A stretch of 30,403 nt of DNA, taken from assembly GCA_029570205.1 (NCBI GenBank), contig JAKQSI010000127.1:1-30403 (forward strand), given 5' to 3'. This document shows, in pieces, positions 22,873 through 30,311 of the stretch. Numbering within the stretch: position 1 is the first letter of the stretch; each line of letters starts with the position of its first letter. The translations under genes were made by a program, and so were the position numbers. The notes beneath the pieces are model-generated. The model did not search any database, was not told the DNA's origin, and was given only the letters and a program-made list of their open reading frames with translations. This DNA is from Candidatus Omnitrophota bacterium. Lineage in GTDB: Bacteria; Hinthialibacterota; Hinthialibacteria; Hinthialibacterales; JAKPRU01.

Positions 22873-22931
22873 GCATGAATTGCCCGGAATAAGAAAAAAA
22901 AGACATCGGTAAGATCGGACGCAATTCATGC
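22873..22931. promoter_or_regulatory. 11-bp inverted repeat upstream of the pseudopilin gene
   Basis: GCATGAATTGC (22873-22883) is the exact reverse complement of GCAATTCATGC (22921-22931), with a 37-nt spacer containing an A-tract. It lies 63-121 nt upstream of the pseudopilin start and about 470 nt before dnaN. It could be a pair of operator half-sites or part of the origin region. Confidence 0.5.
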
Positions 22932-22979
22932 AAGGCTGAGTTTGTTTCATGCAGAGCTCACCACTACTCTGAAAATATA

Positions 22980-23260
22980 TTTCAATATTCCTCCTTTGTC
23001 AACGAAAGGCCTGTGATTTTCCTGTAAAAAGTTGTGAAAAACAATTCAAAACCAGATGGGTTTTGGGACAAAATAAAATTCCTGAGACCACTCTTGGCGG
23101 ATACGTTTCCTTATTCTCAACTTACTCACATATATAAGCTGAATAAAATCAATATATAACATCATTACTCACAAAACTCACAGGTAAAAGAAGAATAATT
23201 CCAAATATAAAATTGTTTAATTTTAAATTATCTTTTTTTCTATGCTCTGTGGAAACCTGA
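22980..23260. other. Candidate replication origin (AT-rich island upstream of dnaN)
   Basis: This AT-rich tract is by far the most AT-rich part of the window. It contains TTACTCACA at 23122-23130 and again at 23165-23173, in the same orientation. Related nonamers are TTATTCTCA near 23111 and AAACTCACA shortly after the second copy. On the other strand are TGTGAAAAA at 23033-23041 and TGTGGAAAC at 23248-23256. Most differ from the DnaA box TTATCCACA at two positions; none is a perfect box. A long A/T run (23196-23240: ATATAAAATTGTTTAATTTT and onward) could be an unwinding element. It lies directly before dnaN and near the point where gene orientation diverges. dnaA itself is not adjacent. Confidence 0.4.
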
Positions 23261-23397
23261 AAAATCTCCATTCAGTGACACAAAACCAAAACATCGGACA
23301 AAGGGAGTTCCCTTGCGAAATACCCTGGGAAGAGGACGATATTCCAGGAACTGTAAGGCCACCCGCTTGATTTGGGTGTTAACTGGGAGACCGAACG

Positions 23398-24522
23398 ATG
23401 AAGTTTCGATGTCCAAGAGAAGTGTGGGTTCGTGGGATATCCGCAGTCCAGAACGCTGTGGGAAGTCCAATTTCGAATCCGATTGTCGAAAATATCCTGG
23501 TTTCATGTGAAAACCAAAAAGTATCCTTTTTTGCAACGAATCTTACTTTGGCAATTCGGTGTGAACGTGATGCGGATGTGGAGGAGGAAGGCAGCATTGT
23601 TCTTCCGACGAAGGTGATTATCGGTCTTGTGCGAGATTTGCCGCCGGGGGAAGTGACATTTGAGTGTTCAGAAACAGATGTTGTGATTCGCTGTGGGCGA
23701 TTTTTCGGGAAAATGAAGGGACAACTTGGAGAACAGTTTCCTCCTTTTATGCCGAGTATTGAGGGGAAAACGTGGTCAATTCCTGCGGAAATGTTGAGAA
23801 GCGCGATCCGAAGAACGATTTTTGCCACAAGCGCTGAGAAGTCTCGTTTTGAACTTGATGGAATCAAGATTGATTTTCGTGAAGGGAAAACGTTTTTTGT
23901 GGCGACGGATGGGCGCCGTCTTGCACAGGTTGCCTATGATAATCCGGATTCGTCCATCAATTCGTTCGGGTGTCTTGTTCCAACAAAGACGATGGCGGAA
24001 CTTCTAAACAGTCTCCCGGAGGAAGGGGAGGCACGAATTGTGGCCTCTGAGCGAAGAGTGCTGGTCAGCTGCGGGGACCTGACTGTGGCATCAAACTTAT
24101 TGACGGATAAGTTTCCACCTTATGAGAAAATTATTCCAAAAGATGCGCAGTTTACGGCAATAATTCCTCGGGAACCTTTTTTGGATATGGTAAAGCGGGT
24201 GTCAGATCTGTGCGATCTCGAAACATCTCTTGTTGTTCTTGAACTGGACAAAGGCAGTTTAAAAGTCCACGGAGAACGAGCGGAGGTCGGAGGACGCGGC
24301 GAGGAAGACCTGGAAGTTGAATACAGTGGGGATCCAATGGAACTGCGATATAATTATCGGTTCCTGATCGATATTTTAAGAGTTTTGGACACCGAAAAGG
24401 TGGTTATTGAACTTTGGGATGAGTCGCGTCCGGGCCTCATTCGAGGATTGGGAATGGATAATTATCTATACGTTATAATGCCCATGAGACGTCCGGAGGA
24501 AGTGGACGTAGAGTCGGAATAA
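23398..24522 (+). CDS. dnaN: DNA polymerase III beta sliding clamp DnaN
   Basis: 374 residues, the usual clamp length. It forms the ring that holds the replicative polymerase on DNA. Three similar domains are visible. Signatures include PTKVIIGLVRDLP (domain I), FVATDGRRLAQV (domain II), DKFPPYEKIIP (linker to domain III) and a C-terminus YLYVIMPMR, close to the canonical YVIMPMR. GGGAGA, 8 nt upstream, supports the start. Its codon use is visibly more AT-rich than that of rpoN, the kinase or the recombinase nearby. The C-terminus adds an acidic tail, PEEVDVESE. Confidence 0.96.
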   Translation: MKFRCPREVWVRGISAVQNAVGSPISNPIVENILVSCENQKVSFFATNLTLAIRCERDADVEEEGSIVLPTKVIIGLVRDLPPGEVTFECSETDVVIRCGRFFGKMKGQLGEQFPPFMPSIEGKTWSIPAEMLRSAIRRTIFATSAEKSRFELDGIKIDFREGKTFFVATDGRRLAQVAYDNPDSSINSFGCLVPTKTMAELLNSLPEEGEARIVASERRVLVSCGDLTVASNLLTDKFPPYEKIIPKDAQFTAIIPREPFLDMVKRVSDLCDLETSLVVLELDKGSLKVHGERAEVGGRGEEDLEVEYSGDPMELRYNYRFLIDILRVLDTEKVVIELWDESRPGLIRGLGMDNYLYVIMPMRRPEEVDVESE

Positions 24523-24550
24523 ATATGTTTTAGATAATAGAAGCAATAAG

Positions 24551-24576
24551 AGGCGTGGTAATCATCACGCCTTTTC
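24551..24576 (+). terminator. Intrinsic terminator after dnaN
   Basis: AGGCGTGGT pairs with ATCACGCCT around an AATC loop, followed by TTTCTGCT. It lies 29 nt after the dnaN stop and ends the transcript before the glycosyltransferase gene. Confidence 0.8.
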
Positions 24577-24642
24577 TGCTATGTAGGGGGGATATTCTCC
24601 TGGAAAGTCTGTTGAGCAGGGAAGGCAAAAGAGCGCTTAAAG

Positions 24643-25752
24643 ATGGCTGATCGTGTAATTTTCATAGAACCGTCGGGCCGGGGAGGTATTGGACAGTATA
24701 CTTACAGCCTTGCCCGTGAAATGGTGAATCTGGGGTTGGAGGTTGTTGTTGCCACTTCCGAGAACTGGGAGTTTCGCGATCAGACATCCGGCATTATTCC
24801 CTGTTTGTGTTTCCGGGCACATCGGACAAATCCGCGCAAAGTGAGAGCGGCGCTCGAAGAACACATCACCGATCAGACTCTCGCAATTCACTGGCAAAGT
24901 ACCACCCATCCCTGTTTACTCTGGATGCTTCAGAGTTTTATCCGTAATGGTGTCAGTGAAAAACCGTGGGTTTTCACAGTCCACAATGTGCTTCCGCATG
25001 AAGTGAGGCAACTGGACCGGTTTTTCTATTCGCGGATTTATGATCGGATGCAGGGGCTGATCTTCCACGGGCGCACAAGTCGCGCACGGTTCGAATCGAC
25101 ATTCTCTCTGAAGAACAGGCGATGGGCGATCATTCCTCATGGTGAGTATATTTTCCACTTCGAGAATGAACCGGCGCCCGGGCCGAATCTGAACGCCAAA
25201 AACATTCTGTTTTTCGGAAACATTCGTCCCTATAAGGGGTTGATTTACCTTTTACGCGCTTTCCAACTGGTTCGAGAGCAGGTCCCCGGAGCGCGGTTGA
25301 TAATTGCCGGTCAGCCGCTTGCGGATTTCACACCCTATCAGAAAGAAATCGATCTGCTTGGCATGTCTAAGGATATCGACCTTCATCTTCGATATATTCC
25401 AAACGAGGAGATCCGCCGGATTTTCTCTCAGGCAACGGTTGTCGCCCTGCCGTACACGGATATTTATCAAAGCGCTGTTGTGCACCTTGCTTATGGCGCG
25501 GGGCTTCCTGTGGTTGCATCCAGTGTGGGGGATCTGGCGGATACGGTGATTGACGGCGAGACAGGATACTTGGTTCCCCCAAAAGATGTCCCGGCGTTGC
25601 GGGATGCCCTCATCAAGGTTCTGTCGAATCCGGAACGCTGTCGCCAGATGGGTGAAAAGGCCAGGGAATTGGCCGACAAGGAATACAACTGGAAAAATAT
25701 CGCGAGACGTACCATCGAGTTCTATCGAACCCTTCAAAATAAATCTTCCTGA
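24643..25752 (+). CDS. GT4-family glycosyltransferase
   Basis: 369 residues with a GT-B fold. The N-terminal acceptor domain has EPSGRGGIGQYTYSLAREM and VFTVHNVLPHE. The C-terminal nucleotide-sugar domain starts FFGNIRPYKGLIYLLRAF, includes GARLIIAGQP, and ends with TDIYQSAVVHLAYGAGLPVVASSVGDLADTVIDGETG. In this last segment the usual first glutamate (E.FG..) reads TDIYQSA, as in a subset of GT4 enzymes. No signal or membrane helix is seen. Donor and acceptor are unknown. It is preceded by the dnaN terminator, so it probably has its own promoter. The ATG has no strong Shine-Dalgarno sequence, but no better start exists in frame. Confidence 0.88.
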   Translation: MADRVIFIEPSGRGGIGQYTYSLAREMVNLGLEVVVATSENWEFRDQTSGIIPCLCFRAHRTNPRKVRAALEEHITDQTLAIHWQSTTHPCLLWMLQSFIRNGVSEKPWVFTVHNVLPHEVRQLDRFFYSRIYDRMQGLIFHGRTSRARFESTFSLKNRRWAIIPHGEYIFHFENEPAPGPNLNAKNILFFGNIRPYKGLIYLLRAFQLVREQVPGARLIIAGQPLADFTPYQKEIDLLGMSKDIDLHLRYIPNEEIRRIFSQATVVALPYTDIYQSAVVHLAYGAGLPVVASSVGDLADTVIDGETGYLVPPKDVPALRDALIKVLSNPERCRQMGEKARELADKEYNWKNIARRTIEFYRTLQNKSS

Positions 25753-25900
25753 ATACCCCGCCAATGATTTAAAATCCCCGAAGTATGCGCTATTATTTAT
25801 TTGCTCGAAGCGGTTGGCGATCCCAGGAATTGATAGAAGAGCAGCAATATAGTTTTCTATCTGTTTATCATAAACTGTATGCGTGTTCTTTCCCGAAGAG

Positions 25901-27253
25901 ATGGCCGACCTGTACGAAAAGATTCGTCGTTTCCAGAGTACTTCCTCGAAGGTTCTTTCAATTCAACCATCGGCGGAATCAACCCGCTCAGCCGTCTCCC
26001 CTTCCGCAAACCTGGCCTCACTGGCCTCCCTGCCTGGTGTCTCATTCGCGCGCGACCTTCCGGCAAAAAACCGAGAGCGCGATGAGGAGCGAGATCGATT
26101 TCTCTCCACATTGGGTGGGTGTATATGTGAAACACCGCAGGGGAGTTTCTGGACACGGCGGACAGTGTTTCCGAGGCGGGACCTCCCATTTGCCTGCTCG
26201 GATATGGACGGAGAAACCGTGGCGCATCTTGCCCAGGATGCGGGCCTCCAGGAGTTCGATCCCTCAAAGGCTCTTTTCATTGATGTGGAAACCACCGGTC
26301 TCGCCGGAGGCACGGGAACTGTTGCGTTCCTGGTGGGAATCGGGCGGTTTGTGAACGGGGATTTTGCGGTCACACAGTACCTGATGCGGGATTATGATGA
26401 GGAACCGTCCATGCTGGAAGGCGTTCGGCAGGAATTGCGTTCCGCCGAGGCTCTCGTGACTTTCAACGGCAAGTCTTTTGATATACCGCTTCTTTCCACG
26501 CGGTTTCGGATGAATCGCGTTCGGCAGGCGACGGACTGCCTGATGCACTTCGATTTGCTTCCTCCTGCGCGACGGCTTTGGCGCGCTCTCTGCCGACAGT
26601 GCAATCTGATGAACCTGGAGTTGGTGCTTCTGGAGCGGCATCGGAAGGTGGATATGCCGGGGAGTGAAATCCCGCAAATCTATTTCGACTTCACTCGGGG
26701 TCTGAGGTTCCAGCGAATGCGCCCGGTTCTGGAACACAATGTGGAGGATATCCGTTCCCTCGCGATGTTAAGCGCGAAGGCCTGCCGGCTTTACCGGGAC
26801 CCGGAACACGAGGTAACTCATCCACTGGAATGGTTCGGCTTGGGGCGGTGCCATTTCAGGGATGGGAACGATGAAAAGGCCCTCCGGTTTCTGAAGAAAT
26901 CTCTTGAGACGCATCTGCCGGAAGAATTACGGTGTGTTGCCATGCGGGATGCCGGTATTCTGCTGAAAAAAGCCGGGGCGTTTGACGAAGCCGTTGCGAT
27001 CTGGGAGGCCATGCTCGTCACCGATGGCGTGTTCCGCCTGTTCCCTTATGAGGAGCTGGCGAAGTATTACGAACATGTTGCTCGGGAACCCAAAAAAGCC
27101 CTGGTTCTGGTGGAACGGGCTATGGAGCATCTTCGCATATCTTCCGGCAATCCGCTGGACCACGGGTGGATTTTGTCGCGGCGACGCGATATTCTGCATA
27201 AACTGGAAGTGCGGCTCAAGCGCCTGCGCCAAAAAGCCGATATTGAAAAGTGA
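25901..27253 (+). CDS. YprB-like RNase H-fold exonuclease with C-terminal TPRs
   Basis: About 450 residues. The N-terminal 110 residues are variable. An RNase-H-like exonuclease domain (YprB family, Pfam RNase_H_2) follows: LFIDVETTGLAGGTGTVAFL carries the D-x-E motif (about 128-130), LVTFNGKSFDIPLLSTRF is motif II, and LEHNVEDIRSLAMLS holds a later acidic residue (about 283). From about 310 the sequence becomes TPR-like (WFGLGRCHFRDGNDEKALRFLKKSLE and similar). It is likely a metal-dependent nuclease; the substrate is not known. GTG 25883 would add six residues; neither start has a good Shine-Dalgarno sequence. The 148-nt gap before it shows no clear signal. Confidence 0.82.
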   Translation: MADLYEKIRRFQSTSSKVLSIQPSAESTRSAVSPSANLASLASLPGVSFARDLPAKNRERDEERDRFLSTLGGCICETPQGSFWTRRTVFPRRDLPFACSDMDGETVAHLAQDAGLQEFDPSKALFIDVETTGLAGGTGTVAFLVGIGRFVNGDFAVTQYLMRDYDEEPSMLEGVRQELRSAEALVTFNGKSFDIPLLSTRFRMNRVRQATDCLMHFDLLPPARRLWRALCRQCNLMNLELVLLERHRKVDMPGSEIPQIYFDFTRGLRFQRMRPVLEHNVEDIRSLAMLSAKACRLYRDPEHEVTHPLEWFGLGRCHFRDGNDEKALRFLKKSLETHLPEELRCVAMRDAGILLKKAGAFDEAVAIWEAMLVTDGVFRLFPYEELAKYYEHVAREPKKALVLVERAMEHLRISSGNPLDHGWILSRRRDILHKLEVRLKRLRQKADIEK

Positions 27254-27325
27254 GGATTATGAATGGAGGAGAGATCCACGCTTCCGCACAGAATGTCCGC
27301 AGGGAGCGGAAAGGAGAACTCTGCC

Positions 27326-27682
27326 ATGCATACTCCCATTGATACGCGCAATGCAGCCGGCTTTATGTTTATGGTGCTTGCTTTCTCGGCGTCGCTTCTC
27401 GGCGTTTTTCTTTTGTTGTCCCCCCAATTCTCTACCTTGTATTATCAAGCCGGGCTTCGAATTCCTTTCCTGACAGCAACGCTGATTGTTCATCGGACCA
27501 CGATGGCGATCGTTCTTGGAACAACAGGCGCGCTTCTGACTCTTCTGCCGTTCACAACGTTCTACCGGCGGATGCCGCAGACAGTCACCATGGGAGTGTT
27601 CATGATTTATATCGCGTTGATAGGGACTGTGACACTCAGCTTCTGCATACCGCTGGTGCAGTTGGTTTGTCGTTTGGGATAA
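27326..27682 (+). CDS. Three-helix membrane protein, unknown function
   Basis: 118 residues, not recognised. Hydrophobic segments lie at about 12-33 (GFMFMVLAFSASLLGVFLLL), 57-79 and 86-115 (TMGVFMIYIALIGTVTLSFC). AAGGAG at 27311-27316, 9 nt upstream, supports ATG 27326; the frame is open 63 nt further upstream. It follows the YprB-like gene by 72 nt on the same strand and may be co-transcribed with it. Confidence 0.65.
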   Translation: MHTPIDTRNAAGFMFMVLAFSASLLGVFLLLSPQFSTLYYQAGLRIPFLTATLIVHRTTMAIVLGTTGALLTLLPFTTFYRRMPQTVTMGVFMIYIALIGTVTLSFCIPLVQLVCRLG

Positions 27683-27725
27683 GCGACGGGCACGAGAGTG
27701 TCTCAAAGGTCCAGTAGGTCTAATA

Positions 27726-27766
27726 GATTCAACCCCCTCTGTGTCTCCCCCAATCTTTGGGGGAGA
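27726..27766 (+). repeat. Dispersed hairpin element, copy 5
   Basis: GATTCAACCCCCTCTGTGTC runs into TCCCCCAA-TCT-TTGGGGGA then GA. Over the central bases this matches the 11373 copy exactly. It lies in the 140-nt gap between the three-helix membrane protein gene and the recombinase gene. Confidence 0.9.
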
Positions 27767-27822
27767 AGCTTGTAAGCGTACTTGCGGATTCTAAGATGGA
27801 TTCTTCCGATCATAGGAATACC

Positions 27823-28761
27823 ATGGATTTGAAACAGGCACGGCGGATGTTTCTGGAGGCCCTGCGGACGGAACGGCATCGGGCCGAGAACACGGTGCTG
27901 GCTTACGGAAGGGACCTGGATCAATTCTTCTGCTACCTGGGCGATGGGTATCAATCGAACTGCCCGCCTGTAACGCAAATGGGGGTGCAGGAAGTGCGGG
28001 GATTCGTGGCTTATCTTATGGAGCGACATGTCTCGGGCCGCAGTGTGAACCGCAAACTTTCCGCGCTCCGTGGATTTTTCGAGTACCTGTATCAACATGG
28101 GATAATCGCCGCCGATCCGACCCAGGCGGTGGATAGTGTAAAGCAGATCAAGCGGCTGCCGGTTTTTCTGGATGAGGAGCGAGCGAACCGTCTTGTCGAA
28201 AGTCCCTTGAACAACCCGGATCGGGAAGAGGTTCTCCGGATTCGGGACGCCGCAATGTTCGAGGTGTTATATGCTTCGGGGATGCGAGTTTCATCACTGG
28301 TCGGGCTGAATGTGGAAGATTATTTTCCGGCGGAGAGGTCCTTTCAGATCCGCGCCAAAGGCGGACTCCGCCAGACTGTGCCGGCAGGCGAACCGGCCTG
28401 TGAGGCGGTGGACCGCTATCTGGCCCGGCGGGCAGAGTTGCTGCGAAAACGTTCCGGTGATAACGATCCGGCCGAGCCACATGCCTTGTTCTTGAATCGC
28501 TCCGGCGGACGGATCACCGCGAGAGGGGTTCAGCTGCGGGTACGTCGATATGTTCTGTCCCTGGGACTCGGAAAGGTAACCCCCCACACATTCCGGCATT
28601 CCTGCGCCACACATCTCCTGGATCATGGCGCCGACCTGCGCTTTGTCCAGGAACTTCTGGGCCACGCCAGTCTCTCAACTACCCAAATCTACACACATGT
28701 CACCCTGTCCCGTATGCAGGAAGTGTACCGAAACAACCATCCACGATCCCGGGAAAAGTGA
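27823..28761 (+). CDS. XerC/XerD-type tyrosine recombinase
   Basis: 312 residues. The N-terminal SAM-like core-binding domain (residues 1-105) includes RTERHRAENTVLAYGRDL. The catalytic domain has all six tyrosine-recombinase residues: R155 (SGMRVSSLVGL), K179 (RAKGGLRQ), H255 and R258 (HTFRHSCATHLLDHGAD), H281 (LGHASL) and nucleophile Y290 (STTQIYTHV). Enzymes of this type resolve chromosome dimers at dif with FtsK; length and motifs fit XerC or XerD, which I cannot separate by eye. AGGA at 27814-27817, 5 nt upstream, supports ATG 27823. An upstream TTG start would lie in the repeat element and is unlikely. No integrase-like att sites or cargo are seen. Confidence 0.93.
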   Translation: MDLKQARRMFLEALRTERHRAENTVLAYGRDLDQFFCYLGDGYQSNCPPVTQMGVQEVRGFVAYLMERHVSGRSVNRKLSALRGFFEYLYQHGIIAADPTQAVDSVKQIKRLPVFLDEERANRLVESPLNNPDREEVLRIRDAAMFEVLYASGMRVSSLVGLNVEDYFPAERSFQIRAKGGLRQTVPAGEPACEAVDRYLARRAELLRKRSGDNDPAEPHALFLNRSGGRITARGVQLRVRRYVLSLGLGKVTPHTFRHSCATHLLDHGADLRFVQELLGHASLSTTQIYTHVTLSRMQEVYRNNHPRSREK

Positions 28762-28803
28762 TCGCCTCCCTCTGCAACCCACACTCGGCGCTCTGCAATC
28801 GGG

Positions 28804-29349
28804 TCACGGTCCAACACGGAGAATGTCGCCGAAACTGTTCAAGCCGTTACTTGCATCATAAGGGTAATAGCCCGGCCTCTTGCCTCCATCCAGCTGTTGT
28901 TCGTAATCCGGTCCCGGAGACACCAGGCACCATTGGTACGGATTGAGATTGTATCCACGGAATTTGGCGTCATCCATAATCCATTGCTGGTCGTGCGGAT
29001 CGAAATAGCCGTAGCGCGGCGCTGCCTCGCCGTCCCTGTCTGCCTCGCTTTTCTTTCGGAACGGGTCCTGAAAGCTCTCAGCGGATGAGATAAACGCAAC
29101 CGGAGTCGAAAGTGCGGCGAGATACCGGGGGGCCGTGTGCGACCCCCATTCCGGGTAAGGCATGTAATTGCCGAATTCCAGACGGTATGATTCGATGGCC
29201 GTGGCCAGAGATCGGAAATCCGCGTGGACTTTGCTGGCCTTCGCGCGGATTTGCGCGTTGAGGAAATTTGGCACTGCAATCGCTGCAAGGATTCCGATAA
29301 TGGCTACGACAATCAGCAGTTCGATCAGCGTAAAACCTTTGCGCACCAT
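28804..29349 (-). CDS. Second type II/IV pseudopilin
   Basis: 181 residues. The leader MVRKG is followed by FTLIELLIVVAIIGILAAIAVPNF, identical to that of the pseudopilin at 22193-22810 from the cleavage site onward. The next helix (NAQIRAKASKVHADFRSLATAIESY) is also similar. The globular part differs (DPFRKKSEADRDGEAAPRYGYFDP) and the C-terminus is SFGDILRVGP. It is an inner-membrane pseudopilin after prepilin peptidase cleavage. An AGGAGA lies about 12 nt upstream. It converges with the recombinase gene 42 nt away, with no clear terminator between them. Confidence 0.9.
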   Translation of the reverse strand: MVRKGFTLIELLIVVAIIGILAAIAVPNFLNAQIRAKASKVHADFRSLATAIESYRLEFGNYMPYPEWGSHTAPRYLAALSTPVAFISSAESFQDPFRKKSEADRDGEAAPRYGYFDPHDQQWIMDDAKFRGYNLNPYQWCLVSPGPDYEQQLDGGKRPGYYPYDASNGLNSFGDILRVGP

Positions 29350-29533
29350 GTTCCCGAATTTCTCCTGTCGCTTGATATCCCACCTTAATACCGGTAGTTT
29401 CTGAGCCGAAGGTCACGGCTTGTCAAGGGAAGCCCAGGGAGATCCCCGACGCGACAAGGGTGGAAATTGGCTCGTCCTGCCATACAATATCCGTGGTTTC
29501 TCTTCGGTCCGATCCTGAAGGAGCAAGAGTTCC

Positions 29534-30187
29534 ATGGTCACAAAGGTCATTCTGGCGGACGACCACCGGATACTCCGGGAAGGATTGCGCGCTCTGCTGG
29601 AGAAGGACCCCGATATCAAAGTGATCGCGGAGGCGGATAACGGACGACGGGCCGTGGAGCTGGTCGAAACACTGCATCCGCACGTGGTAATTATGGATAT
29701 CGGCATGGCCGACATGAACGGCATCGAGGCCACCCGCCGGATTTCCGAACTGTCCCGAGAGGTCAAAGTTATCGGGCTTTCCATACACTCGGACAAGAGA
29801 TTTGTCTTTGAGATGCTTCGGGCCGGGGCCGCCGGATTCCTGCTCAAGGAATGCGCATTCGAGGAACTCCATCTTGCAATAGAGGCGGTTCTCAATAATC
29901 AGGTTTATCTGAGTCCCAAGGTCACCGGTCCGGTTGTGGAAGATTTTTTGAGGAATTACGGGAAAGAGGAAACCCATTCGCCTGCCGTTCTTACACGAAG
30001 AGAAAAGGAAGTGTTGCAATTGCTTGCGGAGGGAAAAACATCCAAAGAAGCCGCCAAATCCCTTCGGGTCAGCCCCAGCACGATCGATACCCATCGCAGT
30101 AACATTATGAAAAAACTGGGGATGAATACGGTGGCGGACCTCATCAAGTATGCTGTTCGAGAAGGACTTACGCCCGGCGAGAAATAG
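29534..30187 (+). CDS. NarL/FixJ-family response regulator
   Basis: 217 residues. The receiver domain (1-120) has the acidic pocket D10/D11, phospho-acceptor D55 (VVIMDIGMAD), the Ser switch residue near 83 and K105 (GFLLKEC). A linker leads to a LuxR-type helix-turn-helix at about 153-200 (LTRREKEVLQLLAEGKTSKE, then AAKSLRVSPSTIDTHRSNIM). On phosphorylation it would bind DNA as a dimer. AAGGAGC about 10 nt upstream supports the start. No kinase is adjacent. It diverges from the pseudopilin gene across a 184-nt gap and could control it; that is inference only. Confidence 0.94.
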   Translation: MVTKVILADDHRILREGLRALLEKDPDIKVIAEADNGRRAVELVETLHPHVVIMDIGMADMNGIEATRRISELSREVKVIGLSIHSDKRFVFEMLRAGAAGFLLKECAFEELHLAIEAVLNNQVYLSPKVTGPVVEDFLRNYGKEETHSPAVLTRREKEVLQLLAEGKTSKEAAKSLRVSPSTIDTHRSNIMKKLGMNTVADLIKYAVREGLTPGEK

Positions 30188-30225
30188 CCCCGCTTCTATA
30201 GAGTCCCGTATACAGTCCCCCCTTT

Positions 30226-30248
30226 GCTAGACGCATCTAGCGATTTTT
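30226..30248 (+). terminator. Possible intrinsic terminator after the response regulator
   Basis: GCTAGA-CGCA-TCTAGC (6-bp stem) is followed by GATTTTT, 38 nt after the stop codon. The stem is short, so the call is moderate. Confidence 0.5.
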
Positions 30249-30311
30249 GAGGCCCCAAATGGAGATTTTTGAGGGCCAATATACTGAAAATTGGGAAACC
30301 CAGGGGCCTCA
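30242..30311. repeat. Direct repeat pair with one complementary arm
   Basis: GATTTTTGAGGCCCC (30242-30256) and GATTTTTGAGGGCC (30264-30277) are near-identical. Downstream, GGGGCCTCA (30303-30311) is the exact reverse complement of TGAGGCCCC in the first repeat and nearly so for the second. No gene is seen from 30188 to the window end. Confidence 0.5.

Noticed and set aside
22823-22960. Sigma-54 (-24/-12) promoter for the pseudopilin gene
   Set aside because: TTGC-containing sites are present, but none has GG at the required distance upstream.
27823-28761. Integrase of a mobile element
   Set aside because: Length and motifs fit a housekeeping XerC/XerD recombinase. No tRNA attachment site, flanking direct repeats or cargo genes are visible.
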